26,613 nucleotides of DNA from positions 1 through 26,613 of the IMG/VR virus record IMGVR_UViG_3300037225_000364. One strand, given 5' to 3'. The notes under the pieces are model-generated. The model worked only from the letters and a program-made list of their open reading frames with translations. It made no database searches and was not told the DNA's origin. A program made the position numbers and the translations under genes. The first letter of the stretch is position 1. Each line of letters opens with the position of its first letter. Of the stretch, positions 13,094 to 22,368 are shown piece after piece. The stretch is from a virus.

Positions 13094-14421
13094 TTGAAAA
13101 TCTCCGAAAGGGGACGTTTTTGATTCCCTTGATTATTTTTTCCGGATTCACTTTTTTGAATCGTATTAACTGCCTCATTTGCTTGCTTCAATTCATCTCT
13201 AAATTGATCTACAATAGGTTTCATTCGTTTATTTACTTGGCTTTCAATGTTAGGCACATATTTAGTTCCTCCCTCTGTTATTTGATCTATTAAATCAGAA
13301 TGGAGAATGGTTAGATCATTAGCTTTTTCTAATATATTCAAACCAGCCATATTAGCTTCTTTAGTTTTGCCAATAGATGGTAACATACTATTTAAAAGTA
13401 AAAATATTTCTCTTTCCGTGGGTTTATTTCCGAATATACCTTTTGTGCCACCCAGAATTTTTTTGTTAGCAGCTTGTAGTTCGGATTCGTCAGGAGTCAG
13501 CCCAAAAAAAAGTTGTCCGTATGGATCATTTTTTGCGATTGCTAACAATCCAGGTTCTTGAATTTCTCCATTGATAGCTTTTCTAGCAGTATCTAAATTA
13601 AATTTTAAATCTTCGGCTTCTGATCTTTTTTGAAATGAAGTATTTACTAATTCGCCAACAGCTTTTTCCCGAAGTTTAGCATATTCGGAACCAGGTTTAT
13701 TTTTTTCTTCTTCAGTATAAATATCCGTTTCCGCCTTTGCATTTCCCTTGGAAACGAGATTATCGGTTAGCATTTGATATTTCCTTGAAGGTGATGCTTC
13801 CGCATATTCTGGAGTAGCTCTAACCTCTTGCATTCTACGCAACTGATCTGGCTTTATTTGCTGGCTCTCCTGGGTTTCATTCTTAGGCTTCCGAGCATTG
13901 ATATAGGGCGCATGATATCTAGGATTAACACCGGCTTTGCCCAATGCTAAACCTAACTGCTCCGGCGACGCATCGGGATTCGCTGCCAGCACATTTTCAA
14001 TCTTCTCGATCTGATCCTGGCGAATCGGTTCATCTAAAGGATTCGCCGCCTTCTCAGCTTTGCCGGCATTCTTCAGCCCTTGCAATTCCTTTTGCTGGGC
14101 GAAAAGCCGCTGCTCTTTTCCTAAGGCTTCCTTTTGCTGTTCCTTGGCTTGGTTCTCATTATAAGCCTGCTTTTCGATGTCGTATTTTTTTTTAAATATC
14201 TGCTCGCCAAGTTCACCATAGGGCGCAAGGATAGATTGAAGTTTTCCCATGCGTGCTGACATTGGCTTGCCTTCCATGGACGGGTCTTCCATGGCTTCGT
14301 CAATGGCTTTATTAGCGAAGTAGCTGGCGACGCCATTACCTAAGCTTTTGCCAAGCTCCATGCCGAGCATTTCCGTTAATTGGGATCCCCGTGAGGGACT
14401 TGATGTATGTATCTGTACCAT
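13090..14421 (-). CDS. Coiled-coil internal virion-type protein
   Basis: 443 residues, very hydrophilic and mostly helical, with a long Gln/Glu/Lys-rich segment at about residues 75-125 (KEQQKEALGKEQRLFAQQKE). No membrane span. It lies between a 200-residue Gly/Gln-rich virion protein and the large membrane-active protein, a trio that resembles the three ejection proteins of podoviruses. A good ribosome site (AAAGGAG) precedes the ATG. Family not recognised; the role is inferred from position. Confidence 0.6.
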   Translation of the reverse strand: MVQIHTSSPSRGSQLTEMLGMELGKSLGNGVASYFANKAIDEAMEDPSMEGKPMSARMGKLQSILAPYGELGEQIFKKKYDIEKQAYNENQAKEQQKEALGKEQRLFAQQKELQGLKNAGKAEKAANPLDEPIRQDQIEKIENVLAANPDASPEQLGLALGKAGVNPRYHAPYINARKPKNETQESQQIKPDQLRRMQEVRATPEYAEASPSRKYQMLTDNLVSKGNAKAETDIYTEEEKNKPGSEYAKLREKAVGELVNTSFQKRSEAEDLKFNLDTARKAINGEIQEPGLLAIAKNDPYGQLFFGLTPDESELQAANKKILGGTKGIFGNKPTEREIFLLLNSMLPSIGKTKEANMAGLNILEKANDLTILHSDLIDQITEGGTKYVPNIESQVNKRMKPIVDQFRDELKQANEAVNTIQKSESGKNNQGNQKRPLSEIFK

Positions 14422-14433
14422 GATTTATCTCCT

Positions 14434-15036
14434 TTACCATCCCCGACCTGACGCGCCTTGCAGGGAATTTCCTTGACCACCACTTAGTTTTTTAAAAAGG
14501 GCTTCAATTCCTGATACGCCAGCCCCTGCAAGTGGGCCTCCAAGAGCTGTCGCGCCAGCAGTTAATAGAGGCTTGAGAAGACCGCCTTCTCCCTTTTGCT
14601 CATGATATGTAAAGGGTTCATAATTCAAACCTTGATTGGACATTTCATTGAACTGACTGAATATGCCTTGAGCTGCCTGATCTTGTTTATTTCCAAACAA
14701 CTGGGCAAGTTGCGCCTCAAAGTCTGAAGATGCGCCGCCGAGTGCTTGTCCGAATCCACTAGACGACAATGCGCCGCCGCCGGCAAACTTCTCTGCAATC
14801 CCTGGCAACGTCTTCTGATTGAATTGCTGCCTATAAGGGTCAGAGAATTTTTCAAACCCCCCAGGGCCAATCAAGTCTTGAAAATGTTGTATCGCCTGAT
14901 CATAGCCACCGCCTCCACTCATCAACTTCTTCAATTGATCAAGAATGCTGCCATGCAATTGATTTTGGCCGGCCGACTTGTTATCCAACTTTGTCATTTT
15001 GTCTTCAGAGCCAAGAAGCCAATCCCATGAACCCAT
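14434..15036 (-). CDS. Gly/Gln-rich virion protein, possible ejection protein
   Basis: 200 residues. The start MGSWDWLLG, the central FQDLIGPGGFEKFSDPYRQQ and the hydrophobic glycine-rich segment near residues 155-175 (LLTAGATALGGPLAGAGVSG) occur in small phage proteins encoded just before ejection proteins. Probably the first member of an ejection trio, with a part able to meet membranes. The exact role is not known. Confidence 0.6.
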   Translation of the reverse strand: MGSWDWLLGSEDKMTKLDNKSAGQNQLHGSILDQLKKLMSGGGGYDQAIQHFQDLIGPGGFEKFSDPYRQQFNQKTLPGIAEKFAGGGALSSSGFGQALGGASSDFEAQLAQLFGNKQDQAAQGIFSQFNEMSNQGLNYEPFTYHEQKGEGGLLKPLLTAGATALGGPLAGAGVSGIEALFKKLSGGQGNSLQGASGRGW

Positions 15037-15052
15037 ATGATACCTATGATAA

Positions 15053-15574
15053 TTAATTCTTTAAATATTCCATGGCCCATACGCACCATGTCAATGCACT
15101 ACCCGTACCATTGACGATAATTATTGTATTTGTCGAGGAGATATATTGCACCGACAGCAATGGGTCATTGATGAACCAGGATTTTCCTGTTGAGTCAAGG
15201 GCACCGCCATTAGATGACACGGGATAGAGATAGCCGGTAATTGCTTGAGGTTGAGTAAATGGCGGCATTGATGGGGGGCCTGTCAAAACTAAAGATGTTG
15301 TGCCAGTTCCGATATTCCCCCCATTTAACAATACAAGATCAACGGTGAGACGATAGCTGCTGCGATTCTGCTGCGGGTCGGCAATCGTATAATATTGGCT
15401 AAACGTTGACGTCTCCTGAAGCAGGAACAAACCGCTTTGCTTCGTATTGACCGCATTAGCCACACGGCGCAAGTACGCCTGCAATATCGACTGATAGTTA
15501 GGCTCTTCCGGATCGATATCAAGGGATATCGGAAGCTGATTTGTGTTTAGTGATTGATTGCTTGAGAAGGTCAT
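15053..15574 (-). CDS. Tail/virion structural protein
   Basis: 173 residues. The N-terminal helix region (SILQAYLRRVANAVNTKQSG) is followed by beta-rich sequence ending TWCVWAMEYLKN. The pattern of an N-terminal set of residues about virion attachment followed by beta strands suits a tail or fibre-anchor protein. Ribosome site weak (AGCGGA). It is placed between the large tail protein at 15603-18359 and the ejection genes. Confidence 0.6.
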   Translation of the reverse strand: MTFSSNQSLNTNQLPISLDIDPEEPNYQSILQAYLRRVANAVNTKQSGLFLLQETSTFSQYYTIADPQQNRSSYRLTVDLVLLNGGNIGTGTTSLVLTGPPSMPPFTQPQAITGYLYPVSSNGGALDSTGKSWFINDPLLSVQYISSTNTIIIVNGTGSALTWCVWAMEYLKN

Positions 15575-15602
15575 ATGTGTAAATCCGCTTTACATGGTTC
15601 AT

Positions 15603-18359
15603 CTAATTCACAATCCTGCCACCCTCTCTAAACCAACAATTCATGGCATTCAATTCGAGCGGGTTTTGATGTGTAGCAAGTTGATTCATGAGCGCATCGT
15701 CATAAGTCAGTGCTATCCTTAAGTATTGCCCATATTGCGTAGAGTAGAAACGGTACCAGGCATATTGAGATCCCGAAGTATAAGGCTGGCCATTCGTTGG
15801 CGAACTGTTCCATATGCCCCCTCCTGCATAAGCTGTAAATCCTGTCGCATCAATGCCGTTCAAGCTGAAATTGTTAACATCGATGACCGTGACCGTGAAA
15901 TTTCCCATCATATTGAGCTGAACCATGCCGAGCACATTGCCAATTGCGATGAGCGTTCCCGTGGTCAAACTATGATTCATGCTTGTGATGATACAAGGAT
16001 TTGTCTGCTGCGCATTTGAGATATAACCGGCATTTTGTGATGAATTGAGAAGTTCAAAATTGCCAAGCAGCATGTTGGCTTGAGAATCCTGAGAGACATA
16101 GGAATTGACAAAGAGCTGAATAGTGATTGCCGGAATTGCCGGCGATGCCTGATTAGAATCCAGCTGAAAGTCAATGAATGACAGCTTGAATTGCTTGCCT
16201 GCACTCTGGAATGGGTTGAAATCTTTGCCGACAATGTTCATCTTAGGAAACAAGGTGATCTGACCGCCGCCAAGGTAAACGGCCGATGAGACAAAACTTT
16301 GCGCCACGTAATTTGTTCCATCCCAGAGGCCTAGCGTTAATGTATTTACATCGACAACACTGACATTATAAATGATATTGTTGATAAGCGGATCCGTCCC
16401 AGTCCAGAGGGTGCCAGTGATGTAGATAATTTCGCCATTGAGAAGGTTATGATTCGGCACGGTGAATTGCGTCGGACTAAGGCTAAAATTGACACCCATG
16501 ATCGTGAGCGACGGCGCAAATAGTGTCGGCGCAGGAACCATGGTAGAGGCATCCTGATTCTCATAGATGAAGATGTAGCCCTGCTGGTTGCCGGCAGTCA
16601 CATAATCGACATATGCCTGATCATCGACATTATCCCAGGACGCATCACTTTCCCAGTATGTCGTCAAACTGTCCCAGGTGATGGCAAATTGGAATTGACC
16701 AATTCCGAAGCATGTGATATTGTCTCTGAATTGCGCCCATGTGTTATTGCGATAATTGAATAAAAGCGTAGCATTCGGAAAGTTCTGCGTATTCTGAGAT
16801 TGGGATGAATCCAGGTAATTCCAATAGACGACCTCCTTCTCAAAGTCGCGGACCCCATGGACGAAATTCGGCCCATTGTTTTGTATTTCGAAGCTGAAGA
16901 CGGTCTCAGGAATTTGGTCATCAATGCGTGAAATGCCGGCAGCTCCTGCCTGTATAATCCCACGGTCACTCACCGTCATAATGCCTTGATCAAAGACAAT
17001 TGGGCTATATGTACTCACAGAACCAAAATCGGAACTGATGCGCTCAAAGATGAATGGAAGGCCATACTCGCCAATATAACGAAGTTGCCACGTGGAATAT
17101 TCGAAAAAGACAATAAGCGTATTGCGATGAAATGCCGCACTCACTATTGACTCATTGGTAGGGGCGTCGAGAAAACCGCCAAGGCCGAACATATCATAAC
17201 GCCACGCGTCGGCAGCTATCGGGTTTCCAATCTGGCTAAAGTTGCACCTGGAATAATTGTTGACTGCTCCAAGATAGCCACCACTGGTCAAGCCCTCCCA
17301 AGTGTTGAGCGCAAGAAGACGCCCATAATATGGAATGATGATTAATGCCTGATAAAGGGTTGTTGTTGCAGTCGTCAATGGCTGTAAATTAGTCCATGCC
17401 GAACCATCATAATAACGTATAGGATCATACGTCGGAGGAGTGGCCGCTTGATGAATGTTGTTATTCGTAACAAAGAAATAACGTTCATCGGGAGTCACGC
17501 CTTGATAATTGGCCGCCCAAAAGAAATCGGTATCTGTTCCTGTCCATGTCGTGCCGAGAACTAACTCTTGAAAACCGCCGACGACATATTGATAGGCGTA
17601 TTTCGTATCGAAGTAAATCGTGTTGTCGATGCCTAATTGGGATGTATCTTCTTTCAATATGCCCATGACCGGCAATTGAGGATAATATGAAAAGCTGATT
17701 GTCGCCGCCGTCCCTGGGGTCGTCGTTGAAAAAATCGTTGCAAACGAAGTAAGATAGTTTATTGTCCCATAGTTATTAACATTGATGCTTACCCACATGC
17801 CGCCGCTAGTATAAGCACCAAACCCAGTCGAATCGACCCCATTCAATGTAAAAGTATCGGCTCCTGTGACGGTTATAGTATATGTGTTTCCATTGAGCTG
17901 CGTCATACCTCCAACGCCTGAAATGGTCACTGTTGACCCTGTGAATAAATGATGTGCGGGACTTGTAATCTGACATGGATTAGCTTGAGTAGCTCCTGTT
18001 ATCATCCCTGTCTGAGCGAGCACGCCATTTCCTTGGTCTGTAAATGTTGTTCCGCCATAAACGATGACGACAGAGCCAGGAATAATTACAGCATCGGGTT
18101 CAGTAATGGGAGGAGTGAGAAAAGCATAGATAGAAAAAGGAACGCCGTAGACAATTCCTGTTCCTAGGCTCGCAGCGGTCAATATGCGGCGCAACTGGCC
18201 GACGCCGACCGTTCCTTCACGCTTCTTCGTCCTCTCGCGCCATACATAGGCATTCTGCAAATCAGAGAAAGCTTGGTCAGCAAGCATCAAAGGCTTACGG
18301 TCAGTGACCAAGCCACCGTCCGGATATCCGCCTATCAGCACTTGATGAAATGATGACAT
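15603..18359 (-). CDS. Large tail/head-completion protein with repeated domains
   Basis: 918 residues. The N-terminus (GGLVTDRKPLMLADQAFSDL, NAYVWRERTKKREG) resembles phage packaged-DNA stabilisation or tail-hub proteins (P22 gp10-like). Two copies of a beta domain are clear: residues about 138-190 (NPCQITSPAHHLFTGSTVTI, MTQLNGNTYTITV, GVDSTGFGAYTSGGMW) and about 790-845 (NPCIITSMNHSLTTGTLIAI, GIDATGFTAYAGGGIW); a third, more distant copy starts near residue 615. The central part has tryptophan/tyrosine-rich repeated strands as in a propeller. Likely part of the tail hub that closes the portal. AGGAA precedes the ATG. Confidence 0.7.
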   Translation of the reverse strand: MSSFHQVLIGGYPDGGLVTDRKPLMLADQAFSDLQNAYVWRERTKKREGTVGVGQLRRILTAASLGTGIVYGVPFSIYAFLTPPITEPDAVIIPGSVVIVYGGTTFTDQGNGVLAQTGMITGATQANPCQITSPAHHLFTGSTVTISGVGGMTQLNGNTYTITVTGADTFTLNGVDSTGFGAYTSGGMWVSINVNNYGTINYLTSFATIFSTTTPGTAATISFSYYPQLPVMGILKEDTSQLGIDNTIYFDTKYAYQYVVGGFQELVLGTTWTGTDTDFFWAANYQGVTPDERYFFVTNNNIHQAATPPTYDPIRYYDGSAWTNLQPLTTATTTLYQALIIIPYYGRLLALNTWEGLTSGGYLGAVNNYSRCNFSQIGNPIAADAWRYDMFGLGGFLDAPTNESIVSAAFHRNTLIVFFEYSTWQLRYIGEYGLPFIFERISSDFGSVSTYSPIVFDQGIMTVSDRGIIQAGAAGISRIDDQIPETVFSFEIQNNGPNFVHGVRDFEKEVVYWNYLDSSQSQNTQNFPNATLLFNYRNNTWAQFRDNITCFGIGQFQFAITWDSLTTYWESDASWDNVDDQAYVDYVTAGNQQGYIFIYENQDASTMVPAPTLFAPSLTIMGVNFSLSPTQFTVPNHNLLNGEIIYITGTLWTGTDPLINNIIYNVSVVDVNTLTLGLWDGTNYVAQSFVSSAVYLGGGQITLFPKMNIVGKDFNPFQSAGKQFKLSFIDFQLDSNQASPAIPAITIQLFVNSYVSQDSQANMLLGNFELLNSSQNAGYISNAQQTNPCIITSMNHSLTTGTLIAIGNVLGMVQLNMMGNFTVTVIDVNNFSLNGIDATGFTAYAGGGIWNSSPTNGQPYTSGSQYAWYRFYSTQYGQYLRIALTYDDALMNQLATHQNPLELNAMNCWFREGGRIVN

Positions 18360-18360
18360 A

Positions 18361-18990
18361 TTAAGTTCCTATCGCCATCCAATAAATTGCAGCCAATTCC
18401 CCAGATGACGATGAATTTACTACTCTAAAACTAGCATTCGTAGTGGCACTCGAACGAACAAAGACGCTATTAGCTCCAGGGTCGCTATTATTTGTATTTA
18501 TTATATTGCCGATAGTTATGGAATAAACTGTGGAAGGCGACGAAAATGCCGTCGGAAAAGCTATCAATGTACTCGCTCCAGCAGGATTCACATTGTTAAA
18601 CCCCCACTGAATTAAAAACCCTCCAGGCAGCCAGGAAAAACCACTGGTAGAATTTGAAGTTGGAAAATTTGATGCCCTGGTCAATTGAATCGCTTGTAAA
18701 AGCGACGTCGAGCCAGGAGGCAATAAAAATAAATTATTTGCTCCTCCTAATGTGCTTCCCCCATTGTATAGATCAATTTCTGTTCCCAGATTTGGAACTG
18801 GAGGTGCAAACATACTGCTATTTGGAAATTGAATAAATTTATGTTGCCCAGGATAACTAGAATTTTGATTATAATGATTGACGCTAACCGTCAGGAAAGT
18901 GCCGTCAAGATTATTCCGGATAGTCGCCTTGGATTGCCCTAGCGTCGAACCATTTTGCGGATAACCAAGATTATATGTAGGAATAGACAT
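18361..18990 (-). CDS. Tail fibre protein, gp53-like C-terminus
   Basis: 209 residues. The N-terminal part (GSTLGQSKATIRNNLDGTFL, VNHYNQNS, GQHKFIQFP) is a module often found in phage virion proteins that attach fibres. The C-terminal about 85 residues (LPGGFLIQWGFNN, STLIAFPTAFSSPSTVYSIT, GELAAIYWMAIG) fit the gp53-like fibre C-terminal domain. Probably a short receptor-binding fibre. AGGAGG before the ATG fixes the start. Confidence 0.8.
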   Translation of the reverse strand: MSIPTYNLGYPQNGSTLGQSKATIRNNLDGTFLTVSVNHYNQNSSYPGQHKFIQFPNSSMFAPPVPNLGTEIDLYNGGSTLGGANNLFLLPPGSTSLLQAIQLTRASNFPTSNSTSGFSWLPGGFLIQWGFNNVNPAGASTLIAFPTAFSSPSTVYSITIGNIINTNNSDPGANSVFVRSSATTNASFRVVNSSSSGELAAIYWMAIGT

Positions 18991-19000
18991 GCCATACCTC

Positions 19001-19132
19001 CTAAACCGCTACAGTTGCAATCGGTTGTGTGTCTTGTGGACGGCGCAATATCTTCTTAGATTTCGCACTCATATTTTTAGAAGAAGGCAGTTTCTTATCT
19101 AACTTCTTCTCTTTGCCTTTGATGACGACCAT
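19001..19132 (-). CDS. Tiny basic protein
   Basis: 43 residues, N-terminal half very basic (GKEKKLDKKLPSSKN), C-terminal half ending PIATVAV. A strong ribosome site (AAGGGG) precedes the ATG, and it fits exactly between two genes, so it is probably translated. Function unknown. Confidence 0.55.
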   Translation of the reverse strand: MVVIKGKEKKLDKKLPSSKNMSAKSKKILRRPQDTQPIATVAV

Positions 19133-19143
19133 GGCGCAACCCC

Positions 19144-19242
19144 TTACGTTGTTGAATTGCCGACGAAAAATGCGCCGCCAGTCTTAACTGGTTTTGCCGG
19201 CGGCGTTTTTAATTTCTTCTTTTCCTTTTTAACTTTCTTCAT
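19144..19242 (-). CDS. Tiny lysine-rich protein
   Basis: 32 residues: MKKVKKEKKKLKTPP then KTGGAFFVGNSTT. The start overlaps the end of the previous gene by 14 bases. Small lysine-rich peptides recur in this genome (5475-5737, 19001-19132). Coding is likely but not certain; function unknown. Confidence 0.5.
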   Translation of the reverse strand: MKKVKKEKKKLKTPPAKPVKTGGAFFVGNSTT

Positions 19243-19381
19243 ACCAATAGTCCCAGTTGCGGAAAGCCGCCACAATTTCATCTTTAATGGCAAAATAAAG
19301 TTCTTCCTGCTCGTTGAAATCGACCACTTCCGCTTCAATGGCCAATACATGGTCATCGCATTTAACAACAAATTTCTTCAT
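19229..19381 (-). CDS. Small acidic protein
   Basis: 50 residues (KKFVVKCDDHVLAIEAEVVD then NEQEELYFAIKDEIVAAFRN and a tryptophan/tyrosine-rich end WDYWYEES). The ATG overlaps the upstream stop (ATGA at 19378-19381). Acidic where its neighbours are basic. The longer frame in the same region on another phase is a shadow. Unknown function, perhaps a virion assembly factor. Confidence 0.6.
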   Translation of the reverse strand: MKKFVVKCDDHVLAIEAEVVDFNEQEELYFAIKDEIVAAFRNWDYWYEES

Positions 19382-20496
19382 ATCGCTCCCGCTCCTCCTA
19401 TGAAACCATTGCTTCCATAGTTATAAGTTAATTGATCCGTGTATAGTGTATGAATGCGCTGCTGCCCGATCTGAGCGTACGTGCGCGTCTCGATGATGTC
19501 GTAACGCTCTCGCAGCATCTTATCAATGAAGATAACGCCATCGCTGTCCAGTCTGTTCTCGAACATTTTCTTTGCCGCGCCGACCGATAGAATTTCCCAC
19601 CATTCGCTGAGTTCAGGGTTGCCGGTCATACTATTGGCAAGAAGTGCTTGAATTGGCTGCCGATATGCAGTCAATTCAATTGTGTAACCGCGGTCAGGCA
19701 CAGGGCGTAGCGTAAATTGATTTTGATAGAACATGATCGACAATGGGATCGCCTGGACTACGGGATTGTAGGCAATGACTATAGGCGTCCCAGCAGGAAT
19801 AGCCTCGGCGAAATAAAGACCCGTGATCTGACCGGTAGCATAATTTATTGTCGCTGTAGGAATAGCAGGCGCAGCAGCAGCAAATTGACGATAATATTGC
19901 CAACCATATTGCACTTGAGGACCTGCGGTTTGAAAGATCTGAATGAGATTTCCGTTGCCATCATCGGTAACATTTTGCGTGTCTCCAAAGCGTACGTTGG
20001 CATGGATAAGCAAATTCTGTACACGCCCTTGAGGAAAATAAAGATTCGGCGTAGTCCGTGCCCCTGGATCATTATTGACGCTGGCAATCAATGGCGTCGC
20101 CAATGTGTAACCACTATATGGGCCATTAGTTCCATTGCCCGTAGCAAAAGTATTGTATTGCTGCCAATTGTAGTTGACGCCGTAAAATTCCCAGGGGCTT
20201 GTGAAAAACTTCAACTCCCTTTTAGCGCAGGAGCATGGGGTGTCCACGGTTGTGTACAATTCGCTATTGAATGGATAAACATCTTGACCGACATTCGTCG
20301 TAAAGGTATAAATGTCCTTCAACTTGAGAGACCGGAACTTGGCAGGCAGATCATAATTATAGAAACTTTGCATCTGCTGAACGATATAAGCATCGGTATC
20401 CTGGAAAGCATTATTAGCAGCAGCCAGTCGCCTTGTCTTTTTGATGGCATCCGAAAGCGCCGGAAAGGTGGGAAACCCAGGTACAAAAGTTGTCAT
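19378..20496 (-). CDS. Connector/tail accessory-type structural protein
   Basis: 372 residues. The first 60 residues are helical (PALSDAIKKTRRLAAANNAF), followed by beta-rich sequence, and the C-terminal 90 residues include SEWWEILSVGAAKKMFENRL, a helix pattern seen in head-tail adaptor and tail accessory proteins of podoviruses. It lies between the capsid group and the large hub protein, as an adaptor would. Start overlaps the upstream stop (ATGA). Role inferred. Confidence 0.6.
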   Translation of the reverse strand: MTTFVPGFPTFPALSDAIKKTRRLAAANNAFQDTDAYIVQQMQSFYNYDLPAKFRSLKLKDIYTFTTNVGQDVYPFNSELYTTVDTPCSCAKRELKFFTSPWEFYGVNYNWQQYNTFATGNGTNGPYSGYTLATPLIASVNNDPGARTTPNLYFPQGRVQNLLIHANVRFGDTQNVTDDGNGNLIQIFQTAGPQVQYGWQYYRQFAAAAPAIPTATINYATGQITGLYFAEAIPAGTPIVIAYNPVVQAIPLSIMFYQNQFTLRPVPDRGYTIELTAYRQPIQALLANSMTGNPELSEWWEILSVGAAKKMFENRLDSDGVIFIDKMLRERYDIIETRTYAQIGQQRIHTLYTDQLTYNYGSNGFIGGAGAI

Positions 20497-20849
20497 AGGA
20501 TTGGCCTATTGTCAAAAGCGTCTTCCAAGGTAACAGTCGCCGTTCCTGGCGGAATCCCTGATCCTGCCGGCACCGCAACGCACGCAATTTGCTCATTTAA
20601 TACAAATATAAAAGGAAAAAAAAAGGTCGTGTCTACACTTATTGTCACAGTATTTGGCGTCAGCGCGATAATTAAAGCCTTTTGGTTGTTTAGCTGGATC
20701 ATCCCATTGGGAGGCGGAACGCGAAAGCTGATCCATTCCCCCAATGTGAAATTATGATTTTCCGTAAACGTGACAAGACCCTGCGCCGCCTGTGTGATAT
20801 TGGCGATATATTGCAAGTTCGGGATGAACTCATATGGCACGAATACCAT
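20493..20849 (-). CDS. Structural protein sharing a domain with 21268-22359
   Basis: 118 residues. The sequence FTLGEWISFRVPPPNGMIQL and PAGSGIPPGT...LEDAFDNR match, position for position, the C-terminal half of the 363-residue protein (GELVDFQIPVPYGMIQL, PAGSGIVPL, LLDAFDNR). It appears to be a single-domain paralogue, probably a virion component of the same place. GTATT follows the ATG, and the previous gene ends two bases before it. Confidence 0.65.
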   Translation of the reverse strand: MVFVPYEFIPNLQYIANITQAAQGLVTFTENHNFTLGEWISFRVPPPNGMIQLNNQKALIIALTPNTVTISVDTTFFFPFIFVLNEQIACVAVPAGSGIPPGTATVTLEDAFDNRPIL

Positions 20850-20851
20850 GA

Positions 20852-21217
20852 TTAAAACATATCCATGGGGATAAACCTTACTCGCGATTGCGCCGTGTAT
20901 GGCCGCGCCGTCTTGGCTTGTCCTTCCGGAGACATCTCAAGTTTATACTTTCGCACCTTGCGCACTGTATTATTCAAGTGGCGAACAATGCCCATGGGCA
21001 AATCGCACACCTCGTCATGAATAAGTTTGATCATCTTGATCAACTCGCCAGGATATTTGCGATAGGCGAATTCGAACCAACCGCCTTGAGCGTCTATGAA
21101 TTCAAACTTGCCATGCACCATTTTATCGTCGTCAGTGCGCATCTGTTTCACCAGTTTTTCCTTTTCGGCCGCCGGCATCGTATTCTTTACTTTTCTTCCT
21201 AATTCTCTCACTTCCAT
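20852..21217 (-). CDS. Small basic hypothetical protein of the head-tail group
   Basis: 121 residues from ATG 21217 (AAGGTGA upstream; the in-frame GTG at 21226 is less likely). Charged N-terminal helix (REL...AAEKEKLVKQMRTDDDKMV) then FEFIDAQGGWFEFAYRKYPGE and a basic C-terminus. Position after the capsid genes suggests head completion or packaging, but no family is recognised. Confidence 0.6.
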   Translation of the reverse strand: MEVRELGRKVKNTMPAAEKEKLVKQMRTDDDKMVHGKFEFIDAQGGWFEFAYRKYPGELIKMIKLIHDEVCDLPMGIVRHLNNTVRKVRKYKLEMSPEGQAKTARPYTAQSRVRFIPMDMF

Positions 21218-21240
21218 GATCTTCACCTTTGTTGTTGGAA

Positions 21241-21261
21241 GGAGGGGAGAGTTTCCCCTCC
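21241..21261 (-). terminator. GC-rich hairpin after the capsid-proximal genes
   Basis: Arms GGAGGGGA (21241-21248) and TCCCCTCC (21254-21261) with a 5-nt loop, just after the stop at 21268. No U tract on the minus strand, so it may be a weak terminator, attenuator or mRNA 3'-end protector that raises expression of the genes upstream relative to those downstream. Confidence 0.35.
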
Positions 21262-21267
21262 CATTTA

Positions 21268-22359
21268 TTAGGCATTAGTTACACCGTTATAATGATCCGC
21301 TCTCCATGCTTCCCAGAACATGGTCGCAGATGCCTCACCGACAACAGAAAGTCCCACGTTCATCACGTATTGATTCCTATTATCAAAAGCATCTAGCAAG
21401 TTTGTTCCTGGAGGGGAAAGAGGCACATTAGGACTTCCATTCAATGGAACGATCCCAGATCCGGCAGGGAAACAATTTGGAGGCGAAGCCCCAAGAGCAA
21501 CCGTTGCCGAGGTCGGATATTGGAATGCTGTAAATCCTGTTGTGTTTACATCTATTGTGATAGATGAAACGGTCGAAGAATTAGTCACAGACAACACCCT
21601 AGCCGCCCCGCTTGGGAAAGAAGAGAGCGCGCCATGACCTGCATTTTTTGTTAAATTGCTTAACTGGATCATTCCATAAGGAACAGGGATTTGGAAATCT
21701 ACCAATTCACCCGGTGTATATGGATTAGGACGGCCAAAATAAACAACGGCTTGAGTTGCCTGAGTGACATACAAAACAGGAAGCCCATTAGGATAGAAAT
21801 TGTTGGCATACACTTTCTGATAAAAACCAGTAGTGCCGTTGGCAATTGTCAATCCGGCAGATGCAGCACTAGCAAGCATTCCGAGAGTAATACTTACCCC
21901 GGCACTTACGGCTGTGACCGTAAACAAGATCGTGCTGATCTGGTGCGCTCCGACTACATTAATTAAACGAACCGTGTCCCCTACGTTGATACCTGTAGTA
22001 GTGCCCGTAAGAACAACGCCTGTAGTTCCATTAATAGCTGTAATCGCCACCTTTGTAAAAAGTGGAGGATGCAACTGATCAATGAATGTAAAACCGCCAC
22101 TTGTACCCTGAGAAGGATACAAATAGTTAGCCCCGGCAGCTCCGCTGATTTGCCCAATTTGCAGGTAAGCACCCTGAGGCAAAGCGCGATTCCATTCACT
22201 TTCCAAGGCTGCAACCGCTGTAGTAGCTGCCCCCCAGTCAGTGACATCTTTGACCCGAAACTTAGTCGGATAGTCTGTTATCGCAATATTCTGCGCCACC
22301 GGCGTCGCTGCGTTAACATATGTCCCGCACTCATAGAATGCATAAGGAAATTGACTCAT
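21268..22359 (-). CDS. Virion structural protein following the major capsid gene
   Basis: 363 residues. N-terminal part (ESEWNRALPQGAYLQIGQIS), a central beta domain (VAITAINGTTGVVLTGTTTG, NVGDTVRLINVVGAHQIS) similar to Ig-like or decoration domains, and a C-terminal domain shared with the gene at 20493-20849. The ribosome site AGGAGG overlaps the stop of capsid exon 4 (TAG at 22369-22371), so its translation is linked to correctly spliced capsid mRNA. Likely an abundant decoration or head-tail protein. Confidence 0.7.
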   Translation of the reverse strand: MSQFPYAFYECGTYVNAATPVAQNIAITDYPTKFRVKDVTDWGAATTAVAALESEWNRALPQGAYLQIGQISGAAGANYLYPSQGTSGGFTFIDQLHPPLFTKVAITAINGTTGVVLTGTTTGINVGDTVRLINVVGAHQISTILFTVTAVSAGVSITLGMLASAASAGLTIANGTTGFYQKVYANNFYPNGLPVLYVTQATQAVVYFGRPNPYTPGELVDFQIPVPYGMIQLSNLTKNAGHGALSSFPSGAARVLSVTNSSTVSSITIDVNTTGFTAFQYPTSATVALGASPPNCFPAGSGIVPLNGSPNVPLSPPGTNLLDAFDNRNQYVMNVGLSVVGEASATMFWEAWRADHYNGVTNA

Positions 22360-22368
22360 AGTAACCTC

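Noticed and set aside
19717-20757. 346-codon plus-strand ORF opposite the connector gene
   Set aside because: It is the antisense shadow of 19378-20849, has Arg/Ile/Ser-rich content without a fold pattern and no ribosome site, whereas the minus frames overlap by ATGA junctions and fit structural genes.
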